64,000 nt of DNA from Patagioenas fasciata (GCF_037038585.1 NW_027288510.1:1741001-1805000); one strand, 5' to 3'. Shown: positions 9,465 through 20,259, numbered from the stretch's first letter. A program made the numbers and translations. Notes: generated by a model from the letters alone, not told the origin.

Positions 9465-9526
9465 CCGGGGGTTCCCATCATTTGGGATAAACCCTAAAAA
9501 CTCATTAATCACTTTGGTTGGAAAAA
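9461..9526 (-). repeat. inverted repeat pair c, right arm
   Basis: Partner of 8513-8571 in opposite orientation, directly abutting the GGAA tract. The most similar pair after pair a, it marks the innermost part of the mirror-symmetric region. Confidence 0.9.
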
Positions 9527-9535
9527 AGCACCCAC

Positions 9536-10560
9536 CTCCATAGGACCCCATAGGGACCCATAGAGACCATAGAGGCCCATAGGGAGCCACAGAGCCCCAT
9601 GGAACCCCATAGAGACCCATAGGGACCGTAGAGCCTGTAGAGACCCATAGGGACCCATAGAGACCCATAGGGACCCATAGAGACCCACAGGGACCCATAG
9701 AGAGGGAGGGTTTTAGGACCCTGGGGGTTCCATAGAGACCCATAGAGCATCAAGGAGCCCCATAAGGACCCATAGACACCCATAGGGACCCATAGAGCCC
9801 CATAGAGGCCCATAGGAAACCACAGAGCCCCATGGAACCCCATAGGGACCCATAGAGCTCCATAGGGACCCATAGAGACCCACAGGGACCCATAGAGAGG
9901 GAGGGTTTTAGGACCCCGGGGGTTCCATAGGGACCCACAGAGCCCCATTGGGACCCACAGAGCCCCATTGGGACCCACAGAGACCCATAGGGACCCAAGG
10001 AACCCCATAGCGATCCTAGAGACCCATAGGGACCGTAGAGCCTGTAGAGACCCATAGGGACCCATAGAGACCCATAGAGCTCCATAGGACCCCATAGGGA
10101 CCCATAGAGGCCCATAGGGAGCCACAGAGCCCCATGGAACCCCATAGAGACCCATAGGGACCCATAGAGACCCATAGGGAGCCACAGAGCCCCATGGAAC
10201 CCCATAGAGCTCCATAGGGACCCATAGAGACCCATAGGGACCCATAGAGAGGGAGGGTTTTAGGACCCTGGGGGTTCCATAGAGACCCATAGAGCATCAA
10301 GGAGCCCCATAGAGCCCCAAAGAGCCCCATAGGGACCCACAGACACCCAAGGAGCCCCATAGAGACCCATTAAGACCCATAAGGACCCATAGGGACCCAT
10401 AGGGACCCATAGAGGCCCATAGAGGCCCATAGGAAACCACAGAGCCCCATGGAACCCCATAGGGACCTATAGAGACCCATAGGACCCCATAGAGATCCAA
10501 GGAGCCCCATAGAGCTCCATAGGGACCCATAGAGAGGGAGGGTTTTAGGACCCCGGGGGT
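9536..10560 (+). repeat. CCCATAGGGA minisatellite with super-repeats
   Basis: Short units of about 10-11 bp (CCCATAGGGAC, CCCATAGAGA, CCCCATAGAGC) repeat for 1 kb. A longer period is superimposed: the phrase GAGAGGGAGGGTTTTAGGAC followed by CC(T/C)(G)GGGGTTCC recurs near 9698, 9895, 10245 and 10531. The minus-strand MGLYGSLWVPMG frames are repeat-derived. Non-repeat sequence at 10561 begins inverted pair b. Confidence 0.95.
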
Positions 10561-10568
10561 TCCTGCTG

Positions 10569-10643
10569 GGCTCAACTATGGCAAGAAAACCTTAATGAAT
10601 AATTAACCGAATATTAATGAATGCAAAAGGCCAGGAACCAATG
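10569..10643 (-). repeat. inverted repeat pair b, right arm
   Basis: Partner of 7126-7200 in opposite orientation (about 84% identical, ungapped). It sits in a ~140-bp island of non-repeat DNA (10561-10705) between two minisatellites. The remainder of the island (10644-10705) is GGGACAGCGGGGACAGGG-like and carries no recognisable gene. Confidence 0.85.
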
Positions 10644-10709
10644 AGGAGTGAGCACTGAGCCCTGGGACAACCTGGGACAGCGGGGACAGGGACAGCGGGA
10701 ATGTGACCC

Positions 10710-12228
10710 TGGGACCCATTGACCCCCATTGACCCCCATTGACCCCCATTGACCCCCATTGACCCCCATTGACCCCATTGACCCCATTGACCCATTGATC
10801 CCCATTGACCCCCATTGACCCCATTGCCCCCCATTGATCCCCATTGACCCATTGACCCCATTGACCCATTGACCCCCATTGACCCCATTGACCCCCATTG
10901 ACCCCCATTGACCCCATTGACCCCCATTGATCCCATTGACCCATTGACCCCATTGACTCCCATTGATCCCCATTGACCCCATTGACTCCCATTGACCCCA
11001 TTGACTCCCATTGACCCATTGATCCCCATTGACCCATTGACCCATTGACTCCCATTGCCCCATTGACCCCATTGCCCCATTGACCCCCATTGCCCCATTG
11101 ACCCCCATTGCCCCATTGATCCCCATTGATCCCCATTGATCCCCATTGACCCCATTGACCCCCATTGATCCCATTGATCCCATTGACCCATTGACTCCCA
11201 TTGACCCATTGGCCCCATTGACCCATTGATCCCCATTGACCCCATTGATCCCCATTGACCCCATTGACCCCCATTGACCCCATTGACTCCCATTGACCCA
11301 TTGATCCCCATTGACCCATTGACCCCATTGACCCCATTGCCCCATTGACCCCCATTGCCCCATTGACCCCGCTGACCCCCATTGACCCCCATTGACCCAT
11401 TGATCCCCATTGACCCCCATTGATCCCATTGACCCATTGACCCCATTGACCCCCATTGACTCCCATTGACCCCATTGATCCCATTGACCCCATTGACCCA
11501 TTGACTCCCATTGACCCCCATTGACCCCGTTGACTCATTGCCCCCCATTGCCCCCCATTGCCCCCCATTGCCCCCCATTGCCCCCCATTGACCCCATTGA
11601 CTCCCATTGACCCATTGACCCCATTGACCCATTGATCCCCATTGACCCCCATTGACCCCATTGACTCCCATTGCCCCATTGACCCCCATTGACCCCCATT
11701 GACCCCCATTGACCCATTGATCCCCATTGACCCCATTGACCCCCATTCATCCCATTGACCCATTGACTCCCATTGACTCCCATTGACCCATTGACCCCAT
11801 TGACCCATTGATCCCCATTGACCCCCATTGACCCCATTGACTCCCATTGACCCATTGATCCCCATTGACCCCATTGACCCTATTGACCCCCATTGATCCC
11901 ATTGACCCCATTGACCCCGCTGACTCCCATTGACCCCCATTGACCCATTGATCCCCATTGACCCTATTGACCCCCATTGATCCCATTGACCCATTGACCC
12001 CATTGACTCCCATTGACCCCATTGACCCCCAGTGATCCCATTGACCCATTGACCCCATTGACTCCCATTGACCCCCATTGACCCCGTTGACTCATTGATC
12101 CCCATTGCCCCCCATTGCCCCCCATTGCCCCCCATTGATCCCCATTGCCCCCCATTGATCCCCATTGCCCCCATTGCCCCCCATTGATCCCCATTGTCCC
12201 CATTGACTCCCATTGCCCCCATTGTCCC
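10710..12228 (+). repeat. CCCCCATTGA minisatellite
   Basis: About 1.5 kb of units of 9-12 bp: CCCCATTGAC, CCCATTGACT, CCCCATTGATC and, near 11540-11590 and 12090-12190, CCCCCCATTGC. Unit-length changes are frequent, so no frame is preserved by design. The minus-strand frames made of GVNGSQWGQWGSMG are a trivial product of the repeat. Distinct from S39, although both contain CCCATTG. Confidence 0.96.
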
Positions 12229-12232
12229 ATTT

Positions 12233-12280
12233 CAGGTAAAAGAGGACATAAACAAGAGAGAAAAAACAAAACACAACACA
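12233..12280 (-). repeat. inverted repeat pair a, right arm
   Basis: Partner of 6525-6572 in opposite orientation, 47 of 48 bases identical. It forms the boundary between the CCCCCATTGA array and the following CCTGGGTCC array. Confidence 0.9.
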
Positions 12281-12412
12281 TTTGGGTACTCCTGGGTTTT
12301 TTGGGGCACTCCTGGGTCCTTTGGGGCACTCCTGGGTCCCTCCTGAACTCCTGGGTCCTTTGGGGTACTCCTGGGTCCCTTGGGGTACTCCTGGGTCCCT
12401 CCTGAACTCCCC
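12281..12412 (+). repeat. ACTCCTGGGTCC(TTTGGGGC) minisatellite
   Basis: Five to six units of about 18-24 bp: ACTCCTGGGTCCTTTGGGGC with variants CCTCCTGAACTCC and CTTGGGGT. A short tail up to about 12487 (CCATAGTGACCCATAAGTG) is transitional and non-coding. Confidence 0.88.
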
Positions 12413-12487
12413 ATAGACCCCCATAATTTCCCCCTTAGGGACCCAGGAGTGCCCCATAGTGACCCATAAGTGACTCATGGAGCCCCC

Positions 12488-12770
12488 TAAGTGCGTTCGG
12501 GTCCCCTCGGGTCCCTTCGGGTGAGTTCGGGCCCCACTCGGGTCCCTTCGGGTCCCTTCGGGTGTGTTCGGGTCCCCTCGGGTCCCTTCGGGTGCGTTCG
12601 GGTCCCACTCGGGTCCCTTCGGGTGCGTTCGGGTCCCTTCGGGTGCCTTCGGGTCCCCTCGGGTGCGTTCGGGCCCCACTCGGGTCCCTTCGGGTGCGTT
12701 CGGGTCCCTTCGGGTGCGTTCGGGTCCCCTCGGGTCCCTTCGGCTCCCTTCGTGTATCTTCGGCTCCTCT
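12488..12770 (+). repeat. CpG-rich TTCGGGTCCC minisatellite, first block
   Basis: Units of 10-11 bp alternate TTCGGGTCCC, TTCGGGTGCG and CTCGGGTCCC. Every unit has at least one CpG, so this array adds strongly to the CpG island. Repeat-derived RTHPKGPERTRRDP frames on minus and SGPFGCVRVP frames on + are not genes. A second block (13021-13395) flanks the other side of the island core. Confidence 0.95.
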
Positions 12771-12779
12771 CGGAGCCGC

Positions 12780-13587
12780 CTCCGCGCACGCCACGCACAG
12801 TGGGCGTGGCCACGCACCCCCCCCCCCCTTCCCATTGGCCGCCGCCTGAGGAAGGGGGCGTGGCCTCGCTCGCAGCCGCCGCCGCGGCGGGAAACGATCG
12901 TGAGGCGGGAAAAGGGGGAGAAAGTTGGGGGGGGAGGAAGAGGAGGGGCCGGGGGGGGAGCGGAACACGGGTTTTGGGGTAAAAAGGGGGGGATTTGGGA
13001 GTTTGGCGCCTTTTGGGGCACTTTCGGGTGGGTTCGGGCCCCTTCGGGGAGACTTCGGGCCCCTTCGGGGAGACTTCGGGCCCCTTCGGGTGGGTTCGGG
13101 TCCCTTCGGGTGGGTTCGGGTCCACTCGGGTGGGTTCGGGTCCCTTCGGGTGGGTTCGGGTCCACTCGGGTGGGTTCGGGTCCCTTCGGGTGCGTTCGGC
13201 TCCACTCGGACCCCTTCGGGAAGACTTCGGGTCCCTTCGGGTGCGTTCGGCCCCGGCCGGGACTCGGGCGCCGTTCGGCTCCGCTCGGGCGCCGCTCGGC
13301 TCCGCTCGGGCCCATTCGGCTCCGCTCGGGCGCCGTTCGGCTCCGCTCGGGCCCATTCGGCTCCGCTCGGCTCTTTCCGTCTCCGCTCGTTTTCCCGCGC
13401 TTTCCCTCAGAGCGCGAAGCGAAGCGCGGGGACCCCCGGGGCCGCTTTTTTCGCGCTTTTCCCGAGGTGACAACAGCGGGGGCTTTGGGGACACAGCTCG
13501 GGGAGCCTCAGCGGGAGGGTTTTGGGTTGAAAAAGCGCTATTTTGGGTCAATTTTGAGGTGGTTTGTGGCCCTCCCGGCGGGGCAAG
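12780..13587 (+). promoter_or_regulatory. CpG-island promoter region upstream of the 13588 start
   Basis: Very CpG-dense sequence with recognisable elements: an inverted CCAAT box (ATTGG, 12834-12838), a GC/KLF-like box (GGGGGCGTGG, 12854-12863), two E2F-like GGCGGGAAA sites (12886-12894 and 12904-12912), and TTCCCGCGC-like and TTTTTTCGCGC stretches further down (about 13390-13460). There is no TATA box where one would expect it. This combination is typical of housekeeping-gene promoters in vertebrates. A run of 12 C residues (12817-12828) and G-rich stretches may hinder sequencing. The transcription start cannot be placed from sequence alone; the most likely interval is 13440-13590. Confidence 0.7.
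13021..13395 (+). repeat. CpG-rich TTCGGGTGGG minisatellite, second block
   Basis: Units TTCGGGTGGG and TTCGGGTCCC, then CTCGGGCGCCGTTCGGCTC-type units of about 22 bp after 13258. It is related in core (TTCGGG) to the block at 12488-12770. It would fall in the promoter or 5' untranslated region of the gene starting at 13588, so copy number could affect expression. Confidence 0.92.
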
Positions 13588-13595
13588 ATGGCGGC
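13584..13595 (+). promoter_or_regulatory. YY1-type motif over the start codon
   Basis: CAAGATGGCGGC is the canonical YY1 site found just downstream of transcription starts of many vertebrate housekeeping genes. It contains the initiator ATG of exon 1. It supports both the promoter call and the choice of this ATG. Confidence 0.75.
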
Positions 13596-13618
13596 TCCGG
13601 ACATCGAGGGGCTGCTGG
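13588..13618 (+). CDS. exon 1 (coding part) of an unidentified gene
   Basis: The ATG at 13588 begins MAAPDIEGLL plus one base of the next codon, then a perfect donor GTGAGT at 13619-13624. The M-A-A start with GCGGCT after ATG is characteristic of ubiquitously expressed vertebrate genes and sits in the YY1 motif. Intron 1 would be 129 bp (13619-13747), short as is usual in GC-rich avian microchromosomal genes, and its phase is 1. Together with exon 2 it gives the first 41 residues of the protein. I do not recognise the protein, and the rest must lie beyond the 49.7-kb satellite if the gene is intact. Confidence 0.6.
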
Positions 13619-13747
13619 GTGAGTAATGAGGGGGAATTAGGGGTGATTAGCGCGAATTAGGGGGTAATTAGGGGGCAGCGGGGATACGGGGGAGTGGGGG
13701 GGGTGTTAATTAGCGCTGCTGAGGGTGTTAATTGTTAATGAATGCAG

Positions 13748-13839
13748 AGGAGGAGCCGTTGCAGGAGCTGCACCCCGGGCTGGCCCCGCTGAGGGGGATT
13801 GGGGGGGTGGGAGCGGAGCTGGAGAGGGAGGTGAGACAG
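13748..13839 (+). CDS. exon 2 of the same unidentified gene
   Basis: The acceptor AATGCAG ends at 13747 (poor polypyrimidine tract, but TTAAT-type branch-point candidates are near). Joined to the last base of exon 1 the frame reads EEEPLQELHPGLAPLRGIG, then GVGAELEREVRQ: Leu/Glu-rich, helix-like and free of repeats. The exon ends at CAG followed by GTAAGG (13840), in phase 0. An alternative donor nine bases earlier (GAG followed by GTGAGA, 13831) would drop three residues in frame. Two other reading choices are open but give Gly/Ala-rich composition. No third exon is evident before 14322. Confidence 0.55.
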
Positions 13840-13899
13840 GTAAGGGGGCATTGGGGACAATGGGGACAGAGAGAGAGAGTGTGTGCGGATCAGCAGTGA

Positions 13900-14321
13900 T
13901 CACCCCAAACCTGCCCCGCAGACACGGCACCCAAAATCCTGCACCCCAAAATACTCTTCCCAAACCTGCACCCCAGAATCCTGCACCCCAAATCCTGCCT
14001 ACCAAACCTTTCACTGCAAACCCCTGCACCCCAAGATTGTGCTGCCCTAAACACTGAACCCCCAAATCCTGAAGACCCGGATCCTTGCCTCCCAAGACTC
14101 TGCACCCCCAAATCCTGCACCCAAATCTCTCATCCCCACCACCCTGCACTCCCAACCCCTGCACCCCAAAACTCCACACCTCCAAATCCTGAACCCTGAA
14201 ACCCCGCACCCCCAAATCCTGTGCCCCAGTCCTGTGCACCCCACACTCTGCAACCTTAAATTTCCCCCCAAGCCCCTGCACCCCAAACGCTGCACTCTTA
14301 GACCTGACTTCTAAACCCCAA
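13900..14321 (+). repeat. TGCACCCCAAATCC minisatellite in intron 2
   Basis: Imperfect units of about 12-20 bp built on CCTGCACCCCAAAATCC repeat for 400 bp immediately after the putative intron 2 donor. CTGCCCCGCAG at about 13909-13920 looks like a 3' splice site, but what follows is repeat. The array gives way to S39 at 14322 without a gap. Confidence 0.9.
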
Positions 14322-17139
14322 GGGCCCATTGTGACATCCCAGAACCTCCTATTGTCCCCAGGGCCCATTGTGACATCCTGGGGACCCCCATTGTCCCCAG
14401 GGCCCATTGTGACATTCAGGGGACTCCTCTTTGTCCCCAGGGCCCATTGTGACATCCTGGGGACCGCCCCTTGTCACTGGGGCCCATTGTGACGTCCCAG
14501 GACCCCCCGTTGTCCCCAGGGTTCATTGTGACGTCTTAGGACCCCCCATTGTCCCCAGGGCCCATTTTGACATCCTGGGGACCCCTCTTTGTCCCCAGGG
14601 CCCATTGTGACATCCTGGGGACCCCCCCTTGTCACTGGGGCCCATTGTGACGTCCCAGGATCCCTCCTTGTCCCCAGGGCCCATTGTGACGTCTTAGGAC
14701 CCCCCATTGTCCCCAGGGCCCATTGTGACATTCAGGGCACCCCCTTGTCCCCAGGGCCCATTGTGACATTCCGGGGACGCCTCTTTGTCCCCAGGGCACA
14801 TTGTGACATCCTGGGGACCCCCCCTTTTCACTGGGGCCCATTGTGACGTCCCAGGATCCCCCATTGTCCCCAGGGCCCATTGTGACATTCAGGGGACTCC
14901 TCTTTGTCCCCAGGGCCCATTGTGACATTCCGGGGACGCCTCTTTGTCCCCAGGGCCCATTGTGACATCCTGGGGATCCCTCCTTGTCCCCAGGGCCCAT
15001 TGTGACGTCCCAGGACCCCCCATTTTCCCCAGGACCCATTGTGACATTCAGGGGGCCCCTTTGTCACTGGGGCCCATTGTGACATCCCAGGACCCCACAT
15101 TGTCCCCAGGACACATTGTGACATCCTGGGGACCCCACTTGTCCCCAGGACCCATTGTGACACTATGGGGTCCCCCCCTTGTTCCCAGGGCCCATTGTGA
15201 CACCGTGGGTACCACCCTTGTCCGCAGGGCTCATTGAGACATCCCAGGACCCCCCTTTGTCCCCAGGGCCCATTGTGACATCCAGGGGACCCCCTTTGTC
15301 CCCAGGGCCCATTGTGACATCGAAGGACCCCCCTGGTCCCCAGGGCCCATTATGACATCCTGGGGATGCCCCCTTATCACTGGGGCCCATTGTGACGTCC
15401 CAGGACCCCCCATTGTCCCCAGGGCCCATTGTGACATCCTGGGGATCCCTGTTTGGCCCCAGGGCCCATTGTGACATCCCAGGACCCCCCCTTGTCCCCA
15501 GGGCCCATTGTGACATCCTGGGGATCCCTCCTTGTCCGCAGGGCCCATTGTGACGTCCCAGGACCCCCCATTGTCTTCAGGACCCATTGTGACATTCAGG
15601 GCACCCCCTTTGTCACTGGGGCCCATTGTGACATCCCAGGACCCCACATTGTCCTCAGGGCCCATTGTGACATCCTGGGGACCCCACTTGTCCCCAGGAC
15701 CCATTGTGACACTATGGGCACCCCGCCTTGTTCCCAGGGCCCATTGTGACACCGTGGGTACCACCCTTGTCCCCAGAGCCCATTGTGACATCCAGGGGAC
15801 CCCCTTTGTCCCCAGGGCCCATTGTGACATCGCAGGACTCCCCCTGGTCCCCAGGGCCCATTGTGACATCCTGCGGACCCCTTTTGTCCCCACGGCCCAT
15901 TGTGGCACCATGGGGACCCCCTTTGTCACTGGGGCCCATTGTGACATCCCAGGACCCCACTTTGTCCCCAGGGCTTATTGTGACACCATGGGGACCTCCC
16001 TTGTCCCCAGGGCCCATTGTGACATCCCGTGACCCCCCTTTGTCCCCAGTGCTATTGTGAAATCCTGGGGACCCCCTTTGTGCCCAGGGCCCATTGTGGC
16101 ACCATGGGGAACCCCTTTGTCACTGGGGGCCATTGTGACATCCCAGGATTCCACTTTGTCCCCAGGGCTCGTTCTGACACCTTGGGGACTTCCATTGTCC
16201 CCAGGGCCCATTGTGACATCCTGGGGCTCCCCCTTTGTCCCCAGGGTCCATTGTGACATCCTGGGCAACCCCATTGTCCCCAGGGCCCATTGTGACATCT
16301 GGGGGACCCCCTTGTCCCCAGGACCCATCGTGGCACCGTGGGGCCCTCCTTGTCACTTGGGCCCATTGTGACACCATGGGGACGCCCCCTTTGTCCCCAG
16401 TACCCATTGTGACATCCTGCTACCCCCCTTTGTCCCCAGGGCCCATTTTGACATTCAGGGGACCCACCATTGGCCCCAGGGCCCATTGTGACATCCTGGG
16501 CAACCCCAATGTCCCCAGGGCCCATTGTGACATCTGGGGGACCCCCTTGTCCCCAGGACCCATCGTGGCACCGTGGGTGCCCTCCTTGTCACTTGGGCCC
16601 ATTGTGACACCATGGGGACTCCCCCTTTGTCCCCAGTGCCCATTGTGACATCCTGCGGACCCCCCCTTTGTCCCCAGGGCCCATTTTGACATTCAGGACA
16701 CCCACCATTGTTCCCAGGGCCCATTGTGACCTTCAAGGGACCCCCATTGTCCCCAGGGCCCATTGTGACGTCCTGGGGACCCGCTCTGTTCCCAGGGCTC
16801 ATTGTGACTTTCAGGGGACCCCCCCCTTGTCCCCAGGGCTGATTGTGACGTCCTAGGGCCCCTCTGTGTCCCCAGGGCCCATTGTGACACTTTAGAGACC
16901 CCTCTTTGTCCCCAGGGCCCATTGTGACATCCTGGGGACCCGCCTTGTCCCCAGGGCCCATTGTGACATCCTGGGGAGCCTCTTTGTCCCCAGGGCCCAT
17001 TGTGACGTCCCAGGACCCCCCATTGTCCCCAGGGCCCATTGTGGCATCCTGGGGACCTCCTTGTCCCCAGGACCCATCGTGGCACCGTGGGGACCTCCCT
17101 TGTCACTGGGGACCCTTTGTGACACCATGGGGACCTCCC

Positions 17140-17640
17140 ATTGTCCTCAGGGCCCATTGAGACATCCTGGGGACCCCCTTTGTCACTGGGGACCCATTGT
17201 GACATCCCAGGAACCCCATTGTCCCAAGGGCCCATTGTGACATCCTGGGGACCCCTCTTTGTCTCCAGGACATATTGTGACACCGTGGGGACCACATTAG
17301 TCCCCAGGGCCCATTGTGACATCCTAGGAATCCCCTCTTGTCCCCAGGGCCCATTGTGACATCCCAGGACCCCCCTTTGTCCCCAGGGCTCATTGTGACA
17401 TTCTAGGACCCCACTTTGTCCCCAGGGCCTATTGTGACACCATGGGGAACCCTCCTTGTCACTGGGGACCCATTGTGACACCATGGGGACCCCCCCTTTG
17501 TCCCCAGTGCCCATTGTGACATCCTGCCCACCCCCCTTTGTCCCCAGGGTCCATTGTGACATCCTGGGCAACCCCATTGTCCCCAGGGCCCATTGTGACA
17601 TCTAGGGGGACGCCCTTGTCCCCAGGACCCATCGTGGCAC
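17140..17640 (-). repeat. S39 segment nearly duplicated 40.7 kb away (copy 1)
   Basis: An ordered series of variant units (CCCATTGAGACATCC; ATTGTCCCAAGGGCC; TGTCTCCAGGACATATTG; CCACATTAGTCCCC; CTAGGAATCCCCTC; CTGCCCACCCCC; CATCTAGGGGGACG) recurs in the same order at 57800-58430. The copy there has an extra repeat of about three units. The shared order of rare variants rules out independent drift. Confidence 0.85.
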
Positions 17641-20230
17641 CGTGGGGACCCCCATTGTCCCCAGGGCCCATTGTGACATCCCAGGAACCCCATTGTGCCA
17701 AGAGCAGATTGTAACATCCTGGGGACCCTCCTTTTTCTCCAGGACGCATTGTGACACCGTGGGGACCTCATTAGTCCCCAGGGCCCATTGTGACATTGTA
17801 GGGACCTCCCTTTGTCCCCAGGGCTCATTGTGGCACCATGGGGACCCCCCCGTGTCACTGGGGACCCATTGTGACACCATGGGGACCCCCGCATGTCCTC
17901 AGGGTCCATTGTGACATCCTGGGCACCCCCCATTGTCCCCAGGACCCATTGTGACATCCTGGCCACCCCCTTGCTCCCAGGGCCCATTTTAGCACCATGG
18001 GGACCGCCTTTGACCCCAGGGCCCCTTGTGGCACCATGGCAACCACTTTTGTTCCCAGGGCCCATTGTGACATTCAGGGGACCCCATTGTCCCCAGGGCC
18101 TATTGTGACACCATGGGGACCCCCCCATGTCCTCAGGACTCATTTTCACATCATGGGCACCCCCCATTGTCCCCAGGGCCCATTGTGACATCCCAGAACC
18201 TCCTATTGTCCCCAAGGCCCATTGTGACATCCTGGGGACCCCCATAGTCCCTAGTGCCCATTGTGACATTCCAGGACCCCCCATTGTCCCCAGGGCCCAT
18301 TGTGACATCCTCGGCACGCCCTTGTCCCCAGGGCCCATTGTGACATTCAGGGGACCCCTCTTTGTCCTCAGGGCCCATTGTGACATCCTGGGGACCCCCC
18401 CTTGTCACTGGGGCCCATTGTGACGTCCCAGGACCCCCCATTGTCCCCAGGGCCCATTGTGACATCCTGGGGATCCCTCCTTGTCCCCAGGGCCCATTGT
18501 GACGTCCCAGGACCCCACATTGTACCCAGGACCCATTGTGACATTCAGGGGACCCCCTTTGTCACTGGGGCCCATTGTGACATCCCAGGACCCCACATTG
18601 TCCCCAGGACCTATTGTGACATCCTGGGGAGCCCACTTGTCCCCAGGACCCATTGTGACACTATGGGGACCACCCCTTGTGCCCAGGGCCCATTGTGACA
18701 CTGTGGGTACCACCCTTGTCCGCAGGGCTCATTGTGACATCCCAGGACCCCCATTGTCCCCAGGGCCCATTGTGACATTCAGGGGACCCCCCTTTGTCCC
18801 TAGGGCCCATTCTGATACCGTGGGGACCCCCTTTGTCCCCAGGGCATATTGTGACATCCTGGGGACGCCCTTTGTCCCCAGGACCCATTTTGACATCCTG
18901 GGAACACTCCTTGTCCCCAGAGCCCATTGTGACATCCAGGGGACCCCCTTTCTTCCCAGGGCCCATTGTGACATTGCAGTACCCCCCCTGGTCCCCACGG
19001 CCCATTGTGGCACCATGGGGACCCCCTTTTGTCACTGGGGCCCATTGTGACATCCCAGGACCCCACTTTGTCCCCAGGGCTTATTGTGACACCATGGGGA
19101 CCTCCCTTGTCCCCAGGGCCCACTGTGACATCCCATGACCCCCATTTGTCCCCAGTGCTATTGTCAAATCCTGGGGACCCCCTTTGTCCCCAGGGACCAT
19201 TGTGGCACCATGGGGAACCCCTTTGTCACTGGGGCCCATTGTGACATCCCAGGACCCCACATTGTCCCCAGGACCCATTGTGACATCCTGGGGACCCCAC
19301 TTGTCCCCAAAACCCATTGTGACACTATGGGGACCCCACCTTGCTCCCAGGGCCCATTGTGAAACCATCGACACCCCCCTTGTCCGCAGGGGTCATTGTG
19401 ACATCCTGGGGACCCTCCTTGTCCCCAGGGCCCATTGTGACATCCAGGGGACCCCCTTTCTCCCCAGGGCCCATTGTGACATCGCAGGACCCCCCTGGTC
19501 CCCAGGGCCCATTGTGACATCCTGGGGATCCCCCTTTGTCCCCAGGGTCCATTGTGACATCCTGGGCAACCCCATTGTCCCCAGGGCCCATTGTGACATC
19601 TGGGGGACCCCCTTGTCCCCAGGACCCATCGTGGCACTGTGGGGACCCTCCTTGTCACTTGGGCCCATTGTGACACCATGGGGACCTCCCCTTTGTCCCC
19701 AGTGCCCATTGTGACATCCTGCGGACCCCCCTTTGTCCCCAGGGCCCATTTTGACATTCAGGGGACCCAGCATTGTTCCCAGGGCCCATTGTGACCTTCA
19801 AGGGACCCCCATTGTTCCCAGGGCCCATTGTGACGTCCTGGGGAGCCCCCTCTGCTCCCAAGGCTCATTGTGACTTTCAGGGGATCCCCCCATGTACCCA
19901 GGGCTGATTGTGACGTTGTAGGGCCCCTCTTTGTCCCCAGGGCCCATTGTGACATCCTGGGGAACCCCCTTGTTCCCCGGGCCCATTGTGATGTCCCGGG
20001 ACCCCCCATTGTCCCCATGGCCCATTGTGACATCCTGGGGATCCCTCCTTGTCCCCAGGGCCCATTGTGACGTCCCAGGACCCCCCATTGTCCCCAGGGC
20101 CTATTGTGACATCCTCTGCACCCCCTTGTCCCCAGGGCCCATTGTGACATTCAGGGGACACCTCTTTGTCCCCAGGGCCCATTGTGACATCCTGGGGACC
20201 CCCTCTTGTCCCCAGGGCCCATTGTGACGT

Positions 20231-20259
20231 CCCAGGACCCCCCATTGTCCCCAGGGCCC
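20231..20259 (-). other. example of the G-quadruplex motif carried by type B S39 units
   Basis: On the minus strand this stretch reads GGG, CCCT, GGGG, ACAAT, GGGGGG, TCCT, GGG: four G-runs of at least three with loops of 4-5 nt, fitting the standard G3+N1-7 pattern. The GTCCCAGGACC middle of type B units destroys the hairpin of type A but completes this motif. A plus-strand example in the left block is 2771-2799. Confidence 0.8.

Noticed and set aside
8686..9743. EGRKEGRK and SFLPSFLP frames, DED/MTK repeats as a long protein
   Set aside because: Simple translation of the GGAA tract and of the 9-bp repeat; only the short non-repeat part at 8811-8889 was kept as a candidate.
9505..12222. Minus-strand frames of 261-539 codons (GLYGSLWVPMG, GVNGSQWGQWG)
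   Set aside because: Direct products of CCCATAGGGA and CCCCCATTGA repeats; composition is fully determined by the unit.
13725..14057. Plus-strand 110-codon frame (Gly/Ala-rich) as the reading of exon 2
   Set aside because: It begins in intron 1 at an in-intron ATG and runs through the GTAAGG donor into the minisatellite; the frame joined to exon 1 is more protein-like.
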